Below are positions 1 to 6,340 of a stretch of 10,989 nucleotides of DNA, piece by piece. The notes under the pieces are model-generated. The model saw only the letters and a list, made by a program, of their open reading frames with translations, ran no database searches and was not told the DNA's origin. Within the stretch, counting starts at the first letter, position 1. Every line of letters begins with the position of its first letter. The translations under genes were made by a program, and so were the position numbers. The stretch lies in contig JAHBAO020000307.1 of assembly GCA_018500065.2 (NCBI GenBank), forward strand, positions 1 through 10,989, in the 5' to 3' direction. Source of the DNA: Octadecabacter sp. (lineage in GTDB: Bacteria > Pseudomonadota > Alphaproteobacteria > Rhodobacterales > Rhodobacteraceae).

Positions 1-253
1 CCTCAGACAGGTACTGCTGGCCCGGCTGCGGTTCCTGGGGTTCAGCCGCAACGGGATCACCGTTTTCGTCAACTTCTTCGCCCATGTTGAACACGCTTTC
101 AGGTTGCTCTTCAGCGGTTTGCGTTGGTGTTTCAACTTGTGGCTCGTCAGTGGGCTCTTGCGTTGCTTCTTGCGCGAATGTTGGTGCGCCAAGTGCACAG
201 GCCAAAGCTGCGACCGAAAGTGTCTTTGAAATGCGAGAAGTGAGAAAGGTCAT
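1..253 (-). CDS. IalB-like secreted protein, N-terminal part (runs off left edge)
   Basis: The first 84 codons of a minus-strand gene are visible; the rest lies beyond the left edge. Residues 1-27 form a clear Sec signal peptide: a basic start with R7 and K10, a hydrophobic core (SVAALACALGA), and a probable cut after A27 (PTFA|QEA). Residues 28-78 are a disordered acidic, Pro/Glu/Thr-rich linker. The last visible residues (GQQYLSE) resemble the segment that precedes the folded domain in roseobacter proteins of the invasion-associated locus B (IalB) family, small periplasmic proteins of unclear biochemical function. That family call is an inference from these few residues and the overall layout; any exported protein with such a linker would fit. 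An in-frame ATG at 295 would add 14 residues before the signal peptide; neither start has a strong ribosome binding site, and 253 gives the better signal peptide. Confidence 0.5.
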   Translation of the reverse strand, partial: MTFLTSRISKTLSVAALACALGAPTFAQEATQEPTDEPQVETPTQTAEEQPESVFNMGEEVDENGDPVAAEPQEPQPGQQYLSE

Positions 254-408
254 AAGTCCGTCCAATATGGTCTGTCGTTGCGCGAGGCTTAACATGGGTT
301 TTGGGTCGTGTCAGGGTAAAAGCAAGCTTAGGCGAGCCTTTGCCGAAACGCGGATCCGCCAATCTTACGTTGCAAACATTTCAACCTAATAGTCGGATTT
401 ATAATAGA

Positions 409-432
409 AAAAGGGCCCCAAAAGGCCCTTTT
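409..432 (-). terminator. Terminator-like hairpin in the leader of the IalB-like gene
   Basis: A perfect 9-bp stem, AAAAGGGCC (409-417) with GGCCCTTTT (424-432), closes a 6-base loop. Read on the minus strand it is followed by a U-rich stretch (TTTTTCTATTAT), as in an intrinsic terminator. It lies about 35-60 bases downstream of the predicted minus-strand promoter at 473-501 and upstream of the IalB-like start at 253. It could therefore act as an attenuator, or end a short RNA of roughly 60 bases. The stem is symmetrical enough that plus-strand use cannot be excluded. Confidence 0.55.
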
Positions 433-472
433 CCGTCTTCTCCCTATCGGACTTGGCCGACTTATTGAGCAG

Positions 473-501
473 ACGTTACGTAATGGCGCGCTGACCGTCA
501 A
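473..501 (-). promoter_or_regulatory. Predicted sigma70-type promoter facing the IalB-like gene
   Basis: On the minus strand a -35 box TTGACG (501-496) is followed by exactly 17 bases and a -10 box TAACGT (478-473). The -35 matches the housekeeping consensus at five of six positions and the -10 at four of six. Transcription would start near 466 and run left through the hairpin at 409-432 to the IalB-like gene, giving a leader of about 210 bases. This is the best promoter match I found in the window, judged by eye. Confidence 0.5.
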
Positions 502-518
502 CAGGCGATTATTGCCTG
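502..518. promoter_or_regulatory. Imperfect dyad beside the -35 box; possible operator
   Basis: CAGGCGAT-T-ATTGCCTG is an 8-bp inverted repeat around one central base with a single mismatched pair. It abuts the minus-strand -35 box (496-501) and overlaps the weak plus-strand -35 candidate (512-517), a position suited to a regulator acting on divergent promoters. No known regulator's consensus was recognised. Confidence 0.35.
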
Positions 519-579
519 AGAGTAAATTCTTTTTATGGTTTGATTTGATAGTAAATTGATACTTTGAGCAAACAAAAGA

Positions 580-611
580 CCGCGCCTTAGTCCTTAAACT
601 GAGTTGCGCGG
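580..611 (+). other. GC-rich hairpin in the leader of the DUF853 ATPase gene
   Basis: CCGCGC (580-585) pairs with GCGCGG (606-611), and CUUAG (586-590) with CUGAG (599-603) through one U-G wobble. The loop is 8 bases and two unpaired U residues lie on the 3' side. The wobble pair exists only in plus-strand RNA; in minus-strand RNA it becomes a C-A mismatch, although there the stem would be followed by TCTTTTGTTTG and could resemble a terminator. Two further small hairpins follow on the plus strand: CTGAC/GTCAG (617-635) and GCCGC/GCGGC (640-661). A structured leader is likely; its function is unknown. Confidence 0.35.
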
Positions 612-652
612 CAAGTCTGACAGGGAGGAAGTCAGCAGGGCCGCAGGAGGAC

Positions 653-733
653 ATGAGCGGCACTGTACGATTACACTGGCCCAGAAAGGGTAAGGATGTA
701 TTTTGGCGTAAACGAGAGTGTGGCCAAATTTAA
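653..733 (+). CDS. Possible 26-residue small ORF ahead of the DUF853 gene
   Basis: An ATG at 653 preceded by AGGAGG (645-650) opens a 26-codon frame ending at TAA (731-733), 29 bases before the DUF853 start. The peptide begins MSGTVRLHWP, is basic and has one cysteine. The purine-rich box is excellent in sequence but only 2 bases from the ATG, closer than usual. Both the box and the ATG fall in the loop of a possible hairpin (640-661). No family is recognised. It could be a leader peptide or chance. Confidence 0.2.
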   Translation: MSGTVRLHWPRKGKDVFWRKRECGQI

Positions 734-744
734 TTGTGGCCAAA
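719..744 (+). repeat. 10-bp tandem repeat TGTGGCCAAA before the DUF853 gene
   Basis: TGTGGCCAAA occurs at 719-728 and again at 735-744, a 16-base period, ending 18 bases before the start codon. The second copy, extended to TTGTGGCCAAAGAA (734-747), recurs inside the 3' part of the same gene at 2234-2247, exactly 1500 bases further on. Each copy contains the palindrome TGGCCA. No function is assigned. Confidence 0.5.
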
Positions 745-762
745 GAAATTAGGGGACAGCCA

Positions 763-2313
763 ATGAGCGACGGAATTTTCTTAGGTGGCGGCGGCAACGA
801 CTACGGCGCGGCACAGAACTTGTTATTGCAGTACGCCAACCGTCACGGGCTCATCGCGGGGGCAACAGGGACAGGTAAGACAGTGACCCTGCAAATTCTC
901 GCCGAAGGGTTTTCGCAAGTTGGCGTTCCGGTGTTCCTGTCAGACGTGAAGGGCGATCTGTCTGGCTTGGCAAAATCCGGCAGTGCAGACTTCAAACTTC
1001 ATGAACCTTTCATGAAACGTGCCGACACCATTGGGCTTGATCTGCAATACGACGCATTTCCTGTCACGTTTTGGGACCTTCTGGGCGAGCAGGGGCATCC
1101 AATCCGTACGACCGTTGCGGAAATGGGTCCGCTGTTGCTGTCCACGCTTATGGGGTTGACCGAAGCGCAAGAAGGCGTGCTGAACGTTGCGTTCCGTGTG
1201 TCAGACGAAGAAGGCCTGCCATTGCTTGATCTGGAAGACCTGCAAGCATTGCTTGTTTGGGTTGGGCAAAACGCCAAAGAGTTGTCGCTGCGCTACGGCA
1301 ACGTCGCGACGTCTTCCGTCGGAGCGATCCAGCGTCAGTTGCTTGTGCTTGAAAACCAAGGTGGCGCGGGTCTGTTTGGTGAACCCGCCCTTGATCTGCG
1401 CGATATCATGGCGACCGAAGACGACGGGCCCCATGCTGGATTGGGGCGCATCAATATCCTTGCCTCTGACAAGCTGATGGCCTCACCAAAGCTCTATGCG
1501 ACATTCCTGTTGTGGCTGCTGTCTGAGCTTTTTGAAGAACTGCCAGAGGTCGGCAATCCGGACAAACCCAAGCTCGTGTTCTTCTTTGACGAAGCGCATC
1601 TGCTGTTTGACGACGCCCCCAAGGCGCTGGTTGATAAGGTTGAACAGGTCGCGCGGTTGATCCGCTCTAAAGGGGTGGGCGTCTATTTCATCACGCAGAA
1701 CCCAGCTGACGTTCCAGAGGACATTTTGGGCCAGCTTGGAAACCGCGTGCAGCACGCGTTGCGGGCGTTCACAGCCAATGACCAAAAGGAACTGAAACAG
1801 GCGGCAGACACCTACCGTCCGAACCCAAGCTTTGACACCGCCGAAGCGATCCGCGAAGTCGGCACGGGTGAAGCCGTTACATCCATGTTGATCGACAAGG
1901 GTGTTCCCGGAATCGTTGAGCGCACGTTGATCAGACCACCGTCATCGCAACTTGGCCCGATCACGAAAGCAGAACGCGCCGCTGTGATGGCTGCATCACC
2001 AATGTCGGGTAAATACAATGAACGCCTTGATCGCGATTCCGCCGCTGAAATGCTCGCGAAACGCGCGAAATCAGCTGCTGAAGAAGCTGAGAAAGCCGAA
2101 GCCGCCGAAGATAAGCTTGAGGCCGAGGAGCGCGAACACCGTCAGGGGCGGCGCTATTCCGGTAAAGACGTTGAGCGTTCAACCAGCCGCAGGTCGTCCA
2201 AATCCGAAAGCTGGGGCGGTGCAATTGCAACGGTTGTGGCCAAAGAACTGAAGGGCACAACCGGGCGTCGCATCGTGCGCGGAATTCTGGGCGGGCTGTT
2301 TAAGGGGCGCTAG
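763..2313 (+). CDS. HerA-like (DUF853, YjgR-type) P-loop ATPase
   Basis: A 516-residue ATPase of the HerA/FtsK-related DUF853 family (E. coli YjgR), about the family's usual length. Residues 1-15 carry the family's glycine-rich opening (MSDGIFLGGGG). The Walker A motif is GATGTGKT at 33-40, and the Walker B is LVFFFDEAH with D276 and E277. A sensor-like segment (FITQNPADVPEDILGQLGNRVQHALRAF) follows about 35 residues later. Residues about 427-475 are highly charged and probably helical or disordered. The last 30 residues form a conserved-looking basic tail rich in Gly and Arg. The start at 763 is chosen because AGGGGA (751-756) lies 6 bases upstream and the protein then begins as in relatives; the frame opens 15 codons earlier at 718 without a comparable site. 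Members are predicted DNA-translocase-like ATPases, but the cellular role is not established. The gene stands alone, convergent with the next gene 27 bases away and with no clear terminator between. Confidence 0.9.
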   Translation: MSDGIFLGGGGNDYGAAQNLLLQYANRHGLIAGATGTGKTVTLQILAEGFSQVGVPVFLSDVKGDLSGLAKSGSADFKLHEPFMKRADTIGLDLQYDAFPVTFWDLLGEQGHPIRTTVAEMGPLLLSTLMGLTEAQEGVLNVAFRVSDEEGLPLLDLEDLQALLVWVGQNAKELSLRYGNVATSSVGAIQRQLLVLENQGGAGLFGEPALDLRDIMATEDDGPHAGLGRINILASDKLMASPKLYATFLLWLLSELFEELPEVGNPDKPKLVFFFDEAHLLFDDAPKALVDKVEQVARLIRSKGVGVYFITQNPADVPEDILGQLGNRVQHALRAFTANDQKELKQAADTYRPNPSFDTAEAIREVGTGEAVTSMLIDKGVPGIVERTLIRPPSSQLGPITKAERAAVMAASPMSGKYNERLDRDSAAEMLAKRAKSAAEEAEKAEAAEDKLEAEEREHRQGRRYSGKDVERSTSRRSSKSESWGGAIATVVAKELKGTTGRRIVRGILGGLFKGR

Positions 2314-2340
2314 ATCGGGCAATTCAGGATCGCCGCCGCC

Positions 2341-3633
2341 TTAGTTGAGCGGCGCAATCTTGAGTTCCGAAATCCGGTTTTCATCCTTGGCCATGACCTC
2401 AAATCGAAAGCCGTGGAAGCTGAAGACTTGCCCCACAATAGGGATCATTTGCGCCTCGTGGATGACCAGCCCCGCAACAGTAATGGCTTCATCGTCCGGC
2501 AATGACCAATCCGTCGCGCGGTTCACATCGCGGATCGTCATGGTGCCGTCCACAATATAGCTGCCGTCTTCTGCTTGGGTGACTTCGTTTTCCTCGTCCG
2601 TGTCGAACTCATCGGTAATTTCACCGACAATTTCTTCAAGGATATCCTCAAGCGTGATCAGGCCCTGTAGCGTGCCGTATTCATCCACCACCAAGGCAAA
2701 ATGCGCGCGTCGCGCCAGGAACTGGCGCATTTGATCGTCCAGCGTCGTGGTCTCTGGCACGAAATATGGGGTCATCGCCACGGCCATGATATCAAAATCC
2801 GCCATTTCCTGCGGCTCAATCCGCCCGTCGCCCAGCATCTTATGCAAAGCGCGCAGTAGGTCTTTGGCGTGCAGCGTCCCGATGATGTTTTCCGGATCAT
2901 CGCGGTACAGCGGCAGGCGCGTGTGGTTGCTTTCCAGACACAGGCGCAGGATTTCAGGGACGGGCAGGGCCGCGTCGATCATCTCAATCTCTTTGCGGTG
3001 AAGCATGATCTCTTCGACCACACGTTCACCCAGATCAAGGGCGCCCAAAATGCGGTCACGGTCTTCTTTTTCGACAACACCTTCAGAATGGCCGAGTTGA
3101 AGCGCACCGGCAATTTCTTCGCGCACGGCGAGGATGTTGCTGTCGGGGCCAGTTTGAACGCCAAAGATTTGCAGCACACCGCGCACAAGCCAGCGTACTG
3201 CTGAAACGATGGGTGAGAAAATTGTCACCACAAGCGAAATCGGGCGCGCAGTGATGCTTGCCGCGCGTTCTGGATTGGTGATGGCATAGGTCTTGGGCAA
3301 GACTTCGGCGAAGATCAAAACCAACACCGTCATCACTGTCGTCGCGATGACCACGCCGTTTTCACCGAACACCCGTAAAAACATCGTCGTGGCCAACGAT
3401 GTCGCAAAGATGTTGACCAAGTTATTGCCCAAAAGCACGGAACCAATCAGCTTTTCGCGGTCTTCCGTGACCTGAAATGCCTTTTCGGCGCCCTTGTCGC
3501 CTTTGTCCGCACTGCTGCGCAACTTGCCACGCGACGCCGCCGTCAGCGCGGTTTCGGAGCCGGAAAAGAAGCCGGAGAGCACGAGTAGAAACAGGATCGC
3601 ACCAGCGGTGGTCCAAAAGGCAGCATCAAGCAT
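2341..3633 (-). CDS. CNNM/CorC-type membrane protein with CBS domains
   Basis: A 430-residue inner-membrane protein of the HlyC/CorC (CNNM, DUF21) family, linked in several bacteria to magnesium and cobalt efflux or homeostasis. Residues 1-185 are the DUF21 membrane domain. Hydrophobic segments lie near 8-24, 62-88, 94-112 and 131-157, with the conserved FFSGSETAL (22-30) and AEVLPKTYA (109-117). Residues about 205-340 are a CBS pair, ending in the hallmark VVDEYGTLQGLITLEDILEE region (315-334). Residues 350-430 are the CorC_HlyC domain. The start at 3633 is fixed by an in-frame TGA just upstream (3640-3642). No normal ribosome binding site precedes it: six C residues sit directly before the ATG. 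A tiny 8-codon ORF (3652-3626) overlaps the start and may couple translation. It is the last gene of the probable xerD operon, 63 bases after xerD. The transported ion cannot be read from sequence. Confidence 0.9.
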   Translation of the reverse strand: MLDAAFWTTAGAILFLLVLSGFFSGSETALTAASRGKLRSSADKGDKGAEKAFQVTEDREKLIGSVLLGNNLVNIFATSLATTMFLRVFGENGVVIATTVMTVLVLIFAEVLPKTYAITNPERAASITARPISLVVTIFSPIVSAVRWLVRGVLQIFGVQTGPDSNILAVREEIAGALQLGHSEGVVEKEDRDRILGALDLGERVVEEIMLHRKEIEMIDAALPVPEILRLCLESNHTRLPLYRDDPENIIGTLHAKDLLRALHKMLGDGRIEPQEMADFDIMAVAMTPYFVPETTTLDDQMRQFLARRAHFALVVDEYGTLQGLITLEDILEEIVGEITDEFDTDEENEVTQAEDGSYIVDGTMTIRDVNRATDWSLPDDEAITVAGLVIHEAQMIPIVGQVFSFHGFRFEVMAKDENRISELKIAPLN

Positions 3634-3696
3634 GGGGGGTCACTTTTGTCATTTGCCCTTTGTATGTAGGGGCTTGCGGGCACTTTCAAGTGGGCG

Positions 3697-4626
3697 TCAG
3701 TCGTCTTTCGCCAGTGGGTGGTGATCCAGCACCAGTTCTTTAAGACGTTCATCCAGCACATGGGTGTAGATTTCGGTGGTCGCGACATCCGCATGACCCA
3801 ATAACGTTTGGATCGACCGCAGGTCAGCGCCACCCGCCAAAAGATGCGTCGCAAAGGCGTGGCGCAAGGTGTGTGGCGTAACTTTTGCAGGCGAAACGCC
3901 GCCCGCAATCGCGAGGTCTTTGATGAGGTTAAAAAAGCTTTGCCGCGTGAGGTGGCCGAGTTTTCCGCGGGATGGAAACAGGAACGTGCTGCGTGGTGTT
4001 CCGTCCCTGAACGCCGCATCTTCAGCCTCGTCGCGGGTCTTTAACCAAATTGCAGTCGCAGCGCGGGCAGGGAGTGACAGTGGAACCATGCGTTCCTTGT
4101 CGCCTTTGCCCCGCACCAACAACATACGCGGATCGCCCCGCGCGGCAGATACGGGTAGCGACACCAATTCGGTCACGCGCATGCCTGTCGCATAAAGCAA
4201 TTCCATCAAACATGTCGTGCGCAGCGGGTCTTTCTTGGCATCACGAGCCGCCTGCAATAACGCGTCGACTTCTTCATGGCTGAGGGTTTTGGGAAGGCGT
4301 TTGTCGCGTCCGGGGCCAGAAATCTGGATCGCAGGATTGTCGTCCCGCCAGCCTTCTTCAAACGCGAAACGGAACAACTGTTTGGTGGCGGACAAGCGCC
4401 GCGCCCGCGTGGATTTTGCAAGGCCTTGGCCATCACACCAGATCAGATATTTTTCGACGTGGTCTTGGGTGACGTTTGAAAAATGTGTACCGGTCAGCCA
4501 GTCTGAAAAGTCTGCAAGGTCACGCGCATAGGCCAATTGGGTGTTGGTCGCGGCGTCCAATTCCGCGGCCTGCGCTTCTAGAAAGGCCTGTATCCAATGG
4601 GCGTTGGGGCGCTCAGACGCGCTCAT
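3697..4626 (-). CDS. xerD: Tyrosine recombinase XerD
   Basis: A 309-residue site-specific tyrosine recombinase. With XerC it resolves chromosome dimers at dif, near the terminus, under FtsK control. Residues about 10-95 are the SAM-like core-binding domain (TNTQLAYARDLADFSDWL). Residues about 112-295 are the catalytic domain with all six expected residues: R150 (ATGMRVTEL), K174 (RGKGDKER), H252 and R255 (PHTLRH), H278 (LLGH) and the nucleophile Y287 (TEIYTHV). Spacing matches E. coli XerD apart from about six extra residues between K and H. XerD rather than XerC is inferred from overall similarity and from its place beside aroK-aroB, which I recall as typical of roseobacters; XerC cannot be wholly excluded. 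Its ATG overlaps the TGA of the preceding gene (ATGA, 4 bases), so translation is probably coupled. Confidence 0.88.
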   Translation of the reverse strand: MSASERPNAHWIQAFLEAQAAELDAATNTQLAYARDLADFSDWLTGTHFSNVTQDHVEKYLIWCDGQGLAKSTRARRLSATKQLFRFAFEEGWRDDNPAIQISGPGRDKRLPKTLSHEEVDALLQAARDAKKDPLRTTCLMELLYATGMRVTELVSLPVSAARGDPRMLLVRGKGDKERMVPLSLPARAATAIWLKTRDEAEDAAFRDGTPRSTFLFPSRGKLGHLTRQSFFNLIKDLAIAGGVSPAKVTPHTLRHAFATHLLAGGADLRSIQTLLGHADVATTEIYTHVLDERLKELVLDHHPLAKDD

Positions 4627-6188
4627 TGCAGCAACAGATACTGCAGTGCGGCGCGGCGTGCGACGTCTTCAAGGCCAAGGGCGCGCAGGGTTGCGAAACC
4701 TTCATTGAACGCAATTTGATCGCCATCGATCCCTTGTTGCAAGGTCGCGATGCTGCGCAAGATTGCTTCTCCGGTGCGCCCGTCCGCAGCCATGTCCACC
4801 AGCGTTGCATCGGGTTCTGCAGCGAAGGCATCACGGATCAACGGATATTGCCCAAGTGCGGCATGCGCTTGTGACGGGTCGCCCCGCGCCACGCCAGCAA
4901 GGAACGGATCCGTTTGCTCGAACGCGTCGATCAACGCGGCCTCTTCATAGTGATCCGACAAGAGCAAAATCTTGAACAGCATACCATCTGCGCGGCGGTC
5001 CGCTGTTGTTGATGTCAAAAGGTCTGGCGCAAAATGACGCGCCAGCGGAACGGTTACACCAACAGATTGCGTTTCGTCCCAAAGCCCGTTGAGCGCGCGC
5101 AGCATGTCATCGGCGTCACCGCTTTCAAGGGCCGTATCAAGGTGCGCAACCGCCTTTGCGCGTTCCCAAACCCCACCAGAGGCCGCTGGAACACGTGCAG
5201 TATAAAGCCCGATCAACGCGTTGTCAGAAATCGCGCCAGCGCGGGCAAGGCGTTCCGCGGCTTCTAGCTGGCCTTTCCAGCCAACGTTTGCGCGCAAATC
5301 TGCGTGTGAAAACGCACGCGGCAGCCCGACAGTCGTTAGCGGAGAGCCGATCGCCTCAAACATGCGGAACGTCAGCGGTGTTGCGCGTGTTGGCGCGTCC
5401 AGTTCCGGTTCGTCCTCATAGAGGTCAGGGTCAAGGAACCGCGCAAGCAACGCCCCTGTCGGTGCATCAATATCGCCAAGCGCCAAGCCGGTGTTCAACG
5501 TCAGAGCAGCCGCTGGCCAGTCACCGGAGCGCGCCAAACAGAATATCCGTGCCGACGGGGTCGGGGCAACATCCGGTTGCTCGCGCAGTGCGCGGCACAC
5601 GCCGTCTTCGGTGCCTGTCAGGAGCGCAACATCAAACCAACGGCGAAACAACGCAGGCGTTTCAGCACGTGTGCTTTCAAGCATCGCTTGGGCGGGCTCC
5701 AGCGCGCCAAAATCCAACAACTTGTCGACACGGGCCAAGAAGAACGCACCTGGCGTGGCGGCCTCCATCGGTGGATTTGCTTTTGCCAGCGCAAGCGTCG
5801 TCAGCAAGTCCTGTATGGCGGGCAGGGTGTCGATCTGTTCGGCCCGCATCAGTGCGATCAATGTGGTGACATCGCTACCGCTCCAGAGATCAGCGGGAAA
5901 ACCTGTGGCGCTTGGCGGAAATAGCCCAAGAGCACGCGGCGCAGGGCCGCCAAGGGTTTGCACAGACACATTCGGGGTCGCCGCAGAATTGGCGACAGGT
6001 GCTTCGTTTGCATCCGGGGTACGGGTCGCTTGCGTCCCAAGCACGGGGGCAGCTGCCAAGACTTCGGGTTGTGCAACGCTTTCAGACAGCCAATCAATGG
6101 CCGACAAAGGCGCGTCTTCACTTGATTGAGCCCACAACGGGGCCGCGCACGACATGAACATACCCAACATTGCCGAACGCGAAATCAT
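4623..6188 (-). CDS. Secreted protein of unknown function, 521 residues
   Basis: I do not recognise a defined domain. Residues 1-20 form a Sec signal peptide with a probable cut after A20 (PLWA|QSS). The lipobox-like FMSC at 11-14 is a poor match, so a soluble periplasmic protein is more likely than a lipoprotein. Residues about 21-85 are a low-complexity linker rich in Ala, Pro, Thr and Val. From about 100 onward the sequence is alpha-helical, Ala/Leu-rich, with short helix-pair segments resembling degenerate TPR-type repeats. The mature part has only two cysteines, C198 and C217, which could form a disulfide. The ATG at 6188 has AGGTGG (6195-6200) 6 bases upstream; the TTG at 6191 also lies in frame but is too close to that site. 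The start shares one base with the stop of the small upstream gene (TGATG), and the stop overlaps the xerD start. This suggests co-expression with xerD, not necessarily a shared function. Confidence 0.8.
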   Translation of the reverse strand: MISRSAMLGMFMSCAAPLWAQSSEDAPLSAIDWLSESVAQPEVLAAAPVLGTQATRTPDANEAPVANSAATPNVSVQTLGGPAPRALGLFPPSATGFPADLWSGSDVTTLIALMRAEQIDTLPAIQDLLTTLALAKANPPMEAATPGAFFLARVDKLLDFGALEPAQAMLESTRAETPALFRRWFDVALLTGTEDGVCRALREQPDVAPTPSARIFCLARSGDWPAAALTLNTGLALGDIDAPTGALLARFLDPDLYEDEPELDAPTRATPLTFRMFEAIGSPLTTVGLPRAFSHADLRANVGWKGQLEAAERLARAGAISDNALIGLYTARVPAASGGVWERAKAVAHLDTALESGDADDMLRALNGLWDETQSVGVTVPLARHFAPDLLTSTTADRRADGMLFKILLLSDHYEEAALIDAFEQTDPFLAGVARGDPSQAHAALGQYPLIRDAFAAEPDATLVDMAADGRTGEAILRSIATLQQGIDGDQIAFNEGFATLRALGLEDVARRAALQYLLLQ

Positions 6189-6338
6189 CAACCGCCACCT
6201 AATTTTACTGGCAAAACCACTTCTTCAACGGGGGCCGCGAAATCGGCCGGCATGAAGATTGGACCCAAATAGGCAAACGCGATGAACGCGATTGCCGACA
6301 GAACCACCAGTACGAACAAGAATTTGATCAACCGCCAC
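6187..6338 (-). repeat. 12-bp direct repeats bracketing the 50-residue gene
   Basis: On the minus strand GTGGCGGTTGAT occurs at 6338-6327, beginning at the last base of the small gene's ATG, and at 6198-6187, covering the ribosome binding region and start of the next gene. The copies are 140 bases apart and match at 13 of 14 positions if extended two bases. A deletion between them would remove the small gene and give the next gene a new start reading MWRLMISRS in frame. Chance is possible. Confidence 0.5.
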
Positions 6339-6340
6339 AT
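6188..6340 (-). CDS. 50-residue single-helix membrane protein
   Basis: A short gene with a clear start: the ATG at 6340 is preceded by GGAG with an 8-base gap, and the frame ends at a TGA (6190-6188) that overlaps the next gene's ATG. The peptide has a basic N-terminus (MWRLIK), one strongly hydrophobic helix at about 6-25 (FLFVLVVLSAIAFIAFAYLG), then a Pro-rich tail with an acidic pair (E39, E40) and a GGG end. It should sit in the inner membrane with its short tail outside by the positive-inside rule. The frame is open for 18 more codons upstream, but those lack a good start. No family is recognised. It is the first gene of the probable operon with the secreted protein, xerD and the CNNM-type gene. 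Confidence 0.7.
   Translation of the reverse strand: MWRLIKFLFVLVVLSAIAFIAFAYLGPIFMPADFAAPVEEVVLPVKLGGG

Larger units (their letters stand above)
254..762. other. 509-base gap without a firm gene; divergent control region
   Basis: This gap separates the minus-strand IalB-like gene from the plus-strand DUF853 ATPase gene. It is richer in A and T than its surroundings around 519-577. No convincing protein is encoded; the open frames here lack coding character. Sites seen in it are listed separately: a minus-strand promoter (473-501), a dyad (502-518), a terminator-like hairpin (409-432), a hairpin at 580-611, a possible small ORF (653-733), and a 10-bp tandem repeat (719-744). A 10-bp palindrome, GCGGATCCGC, lies at 350-359 in the IalB leader without an assigned role. 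A weak plus-strand promoter is possible (TTGCCT at 512-517, TATGGT at 533-538), but its 15-base spacer is short. The region was checked by eye for tRNA, SRP RNA and RNase P RNA signatures and none fitted. Confidence 0.6.

Noticed and set aside
612..665. Purine-rich stretch resembling the conserved GGAAG motif of SRP RNA, or the start of RNase P RNA
   Set aside because: The surrounding helices and conserved bases of either RNA are absent; only a few bases match.
718..762. Fifteen-codon N-terminal extension of the DUF853 protein
   Set aside because: The start at 763 has a well-placed AGGGGA and matches the family's usual beginning; the extension has no ribosome binding site.
328..797. Minus-strand open frames in the gap before the DUF853 gene (328-663 and 594-797)
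   Set aside because: No ribosome binding sites or recognisable domains; they run through hairpins and, for the second, into the start of the DUF853 gene.
2314..2340. Possible terminator between the convergent DUF853 and CNNM-type genes
   Set aside because: The 27 bases contain no convincing stem with a U-run in either direction.
5156..6129. Long plus-strand open frames (5156-5869, 237 codons; 5491-6129, 212 codons) opposite the exported-protein gene
   Set aside because: They are antisense to a well-supported gene with signal peptide, good start and coupled overlaps. Their composition (Ser, Arg, Ala, Gly rich, no domain) is typical of shadow frames in GC-rich DNA.
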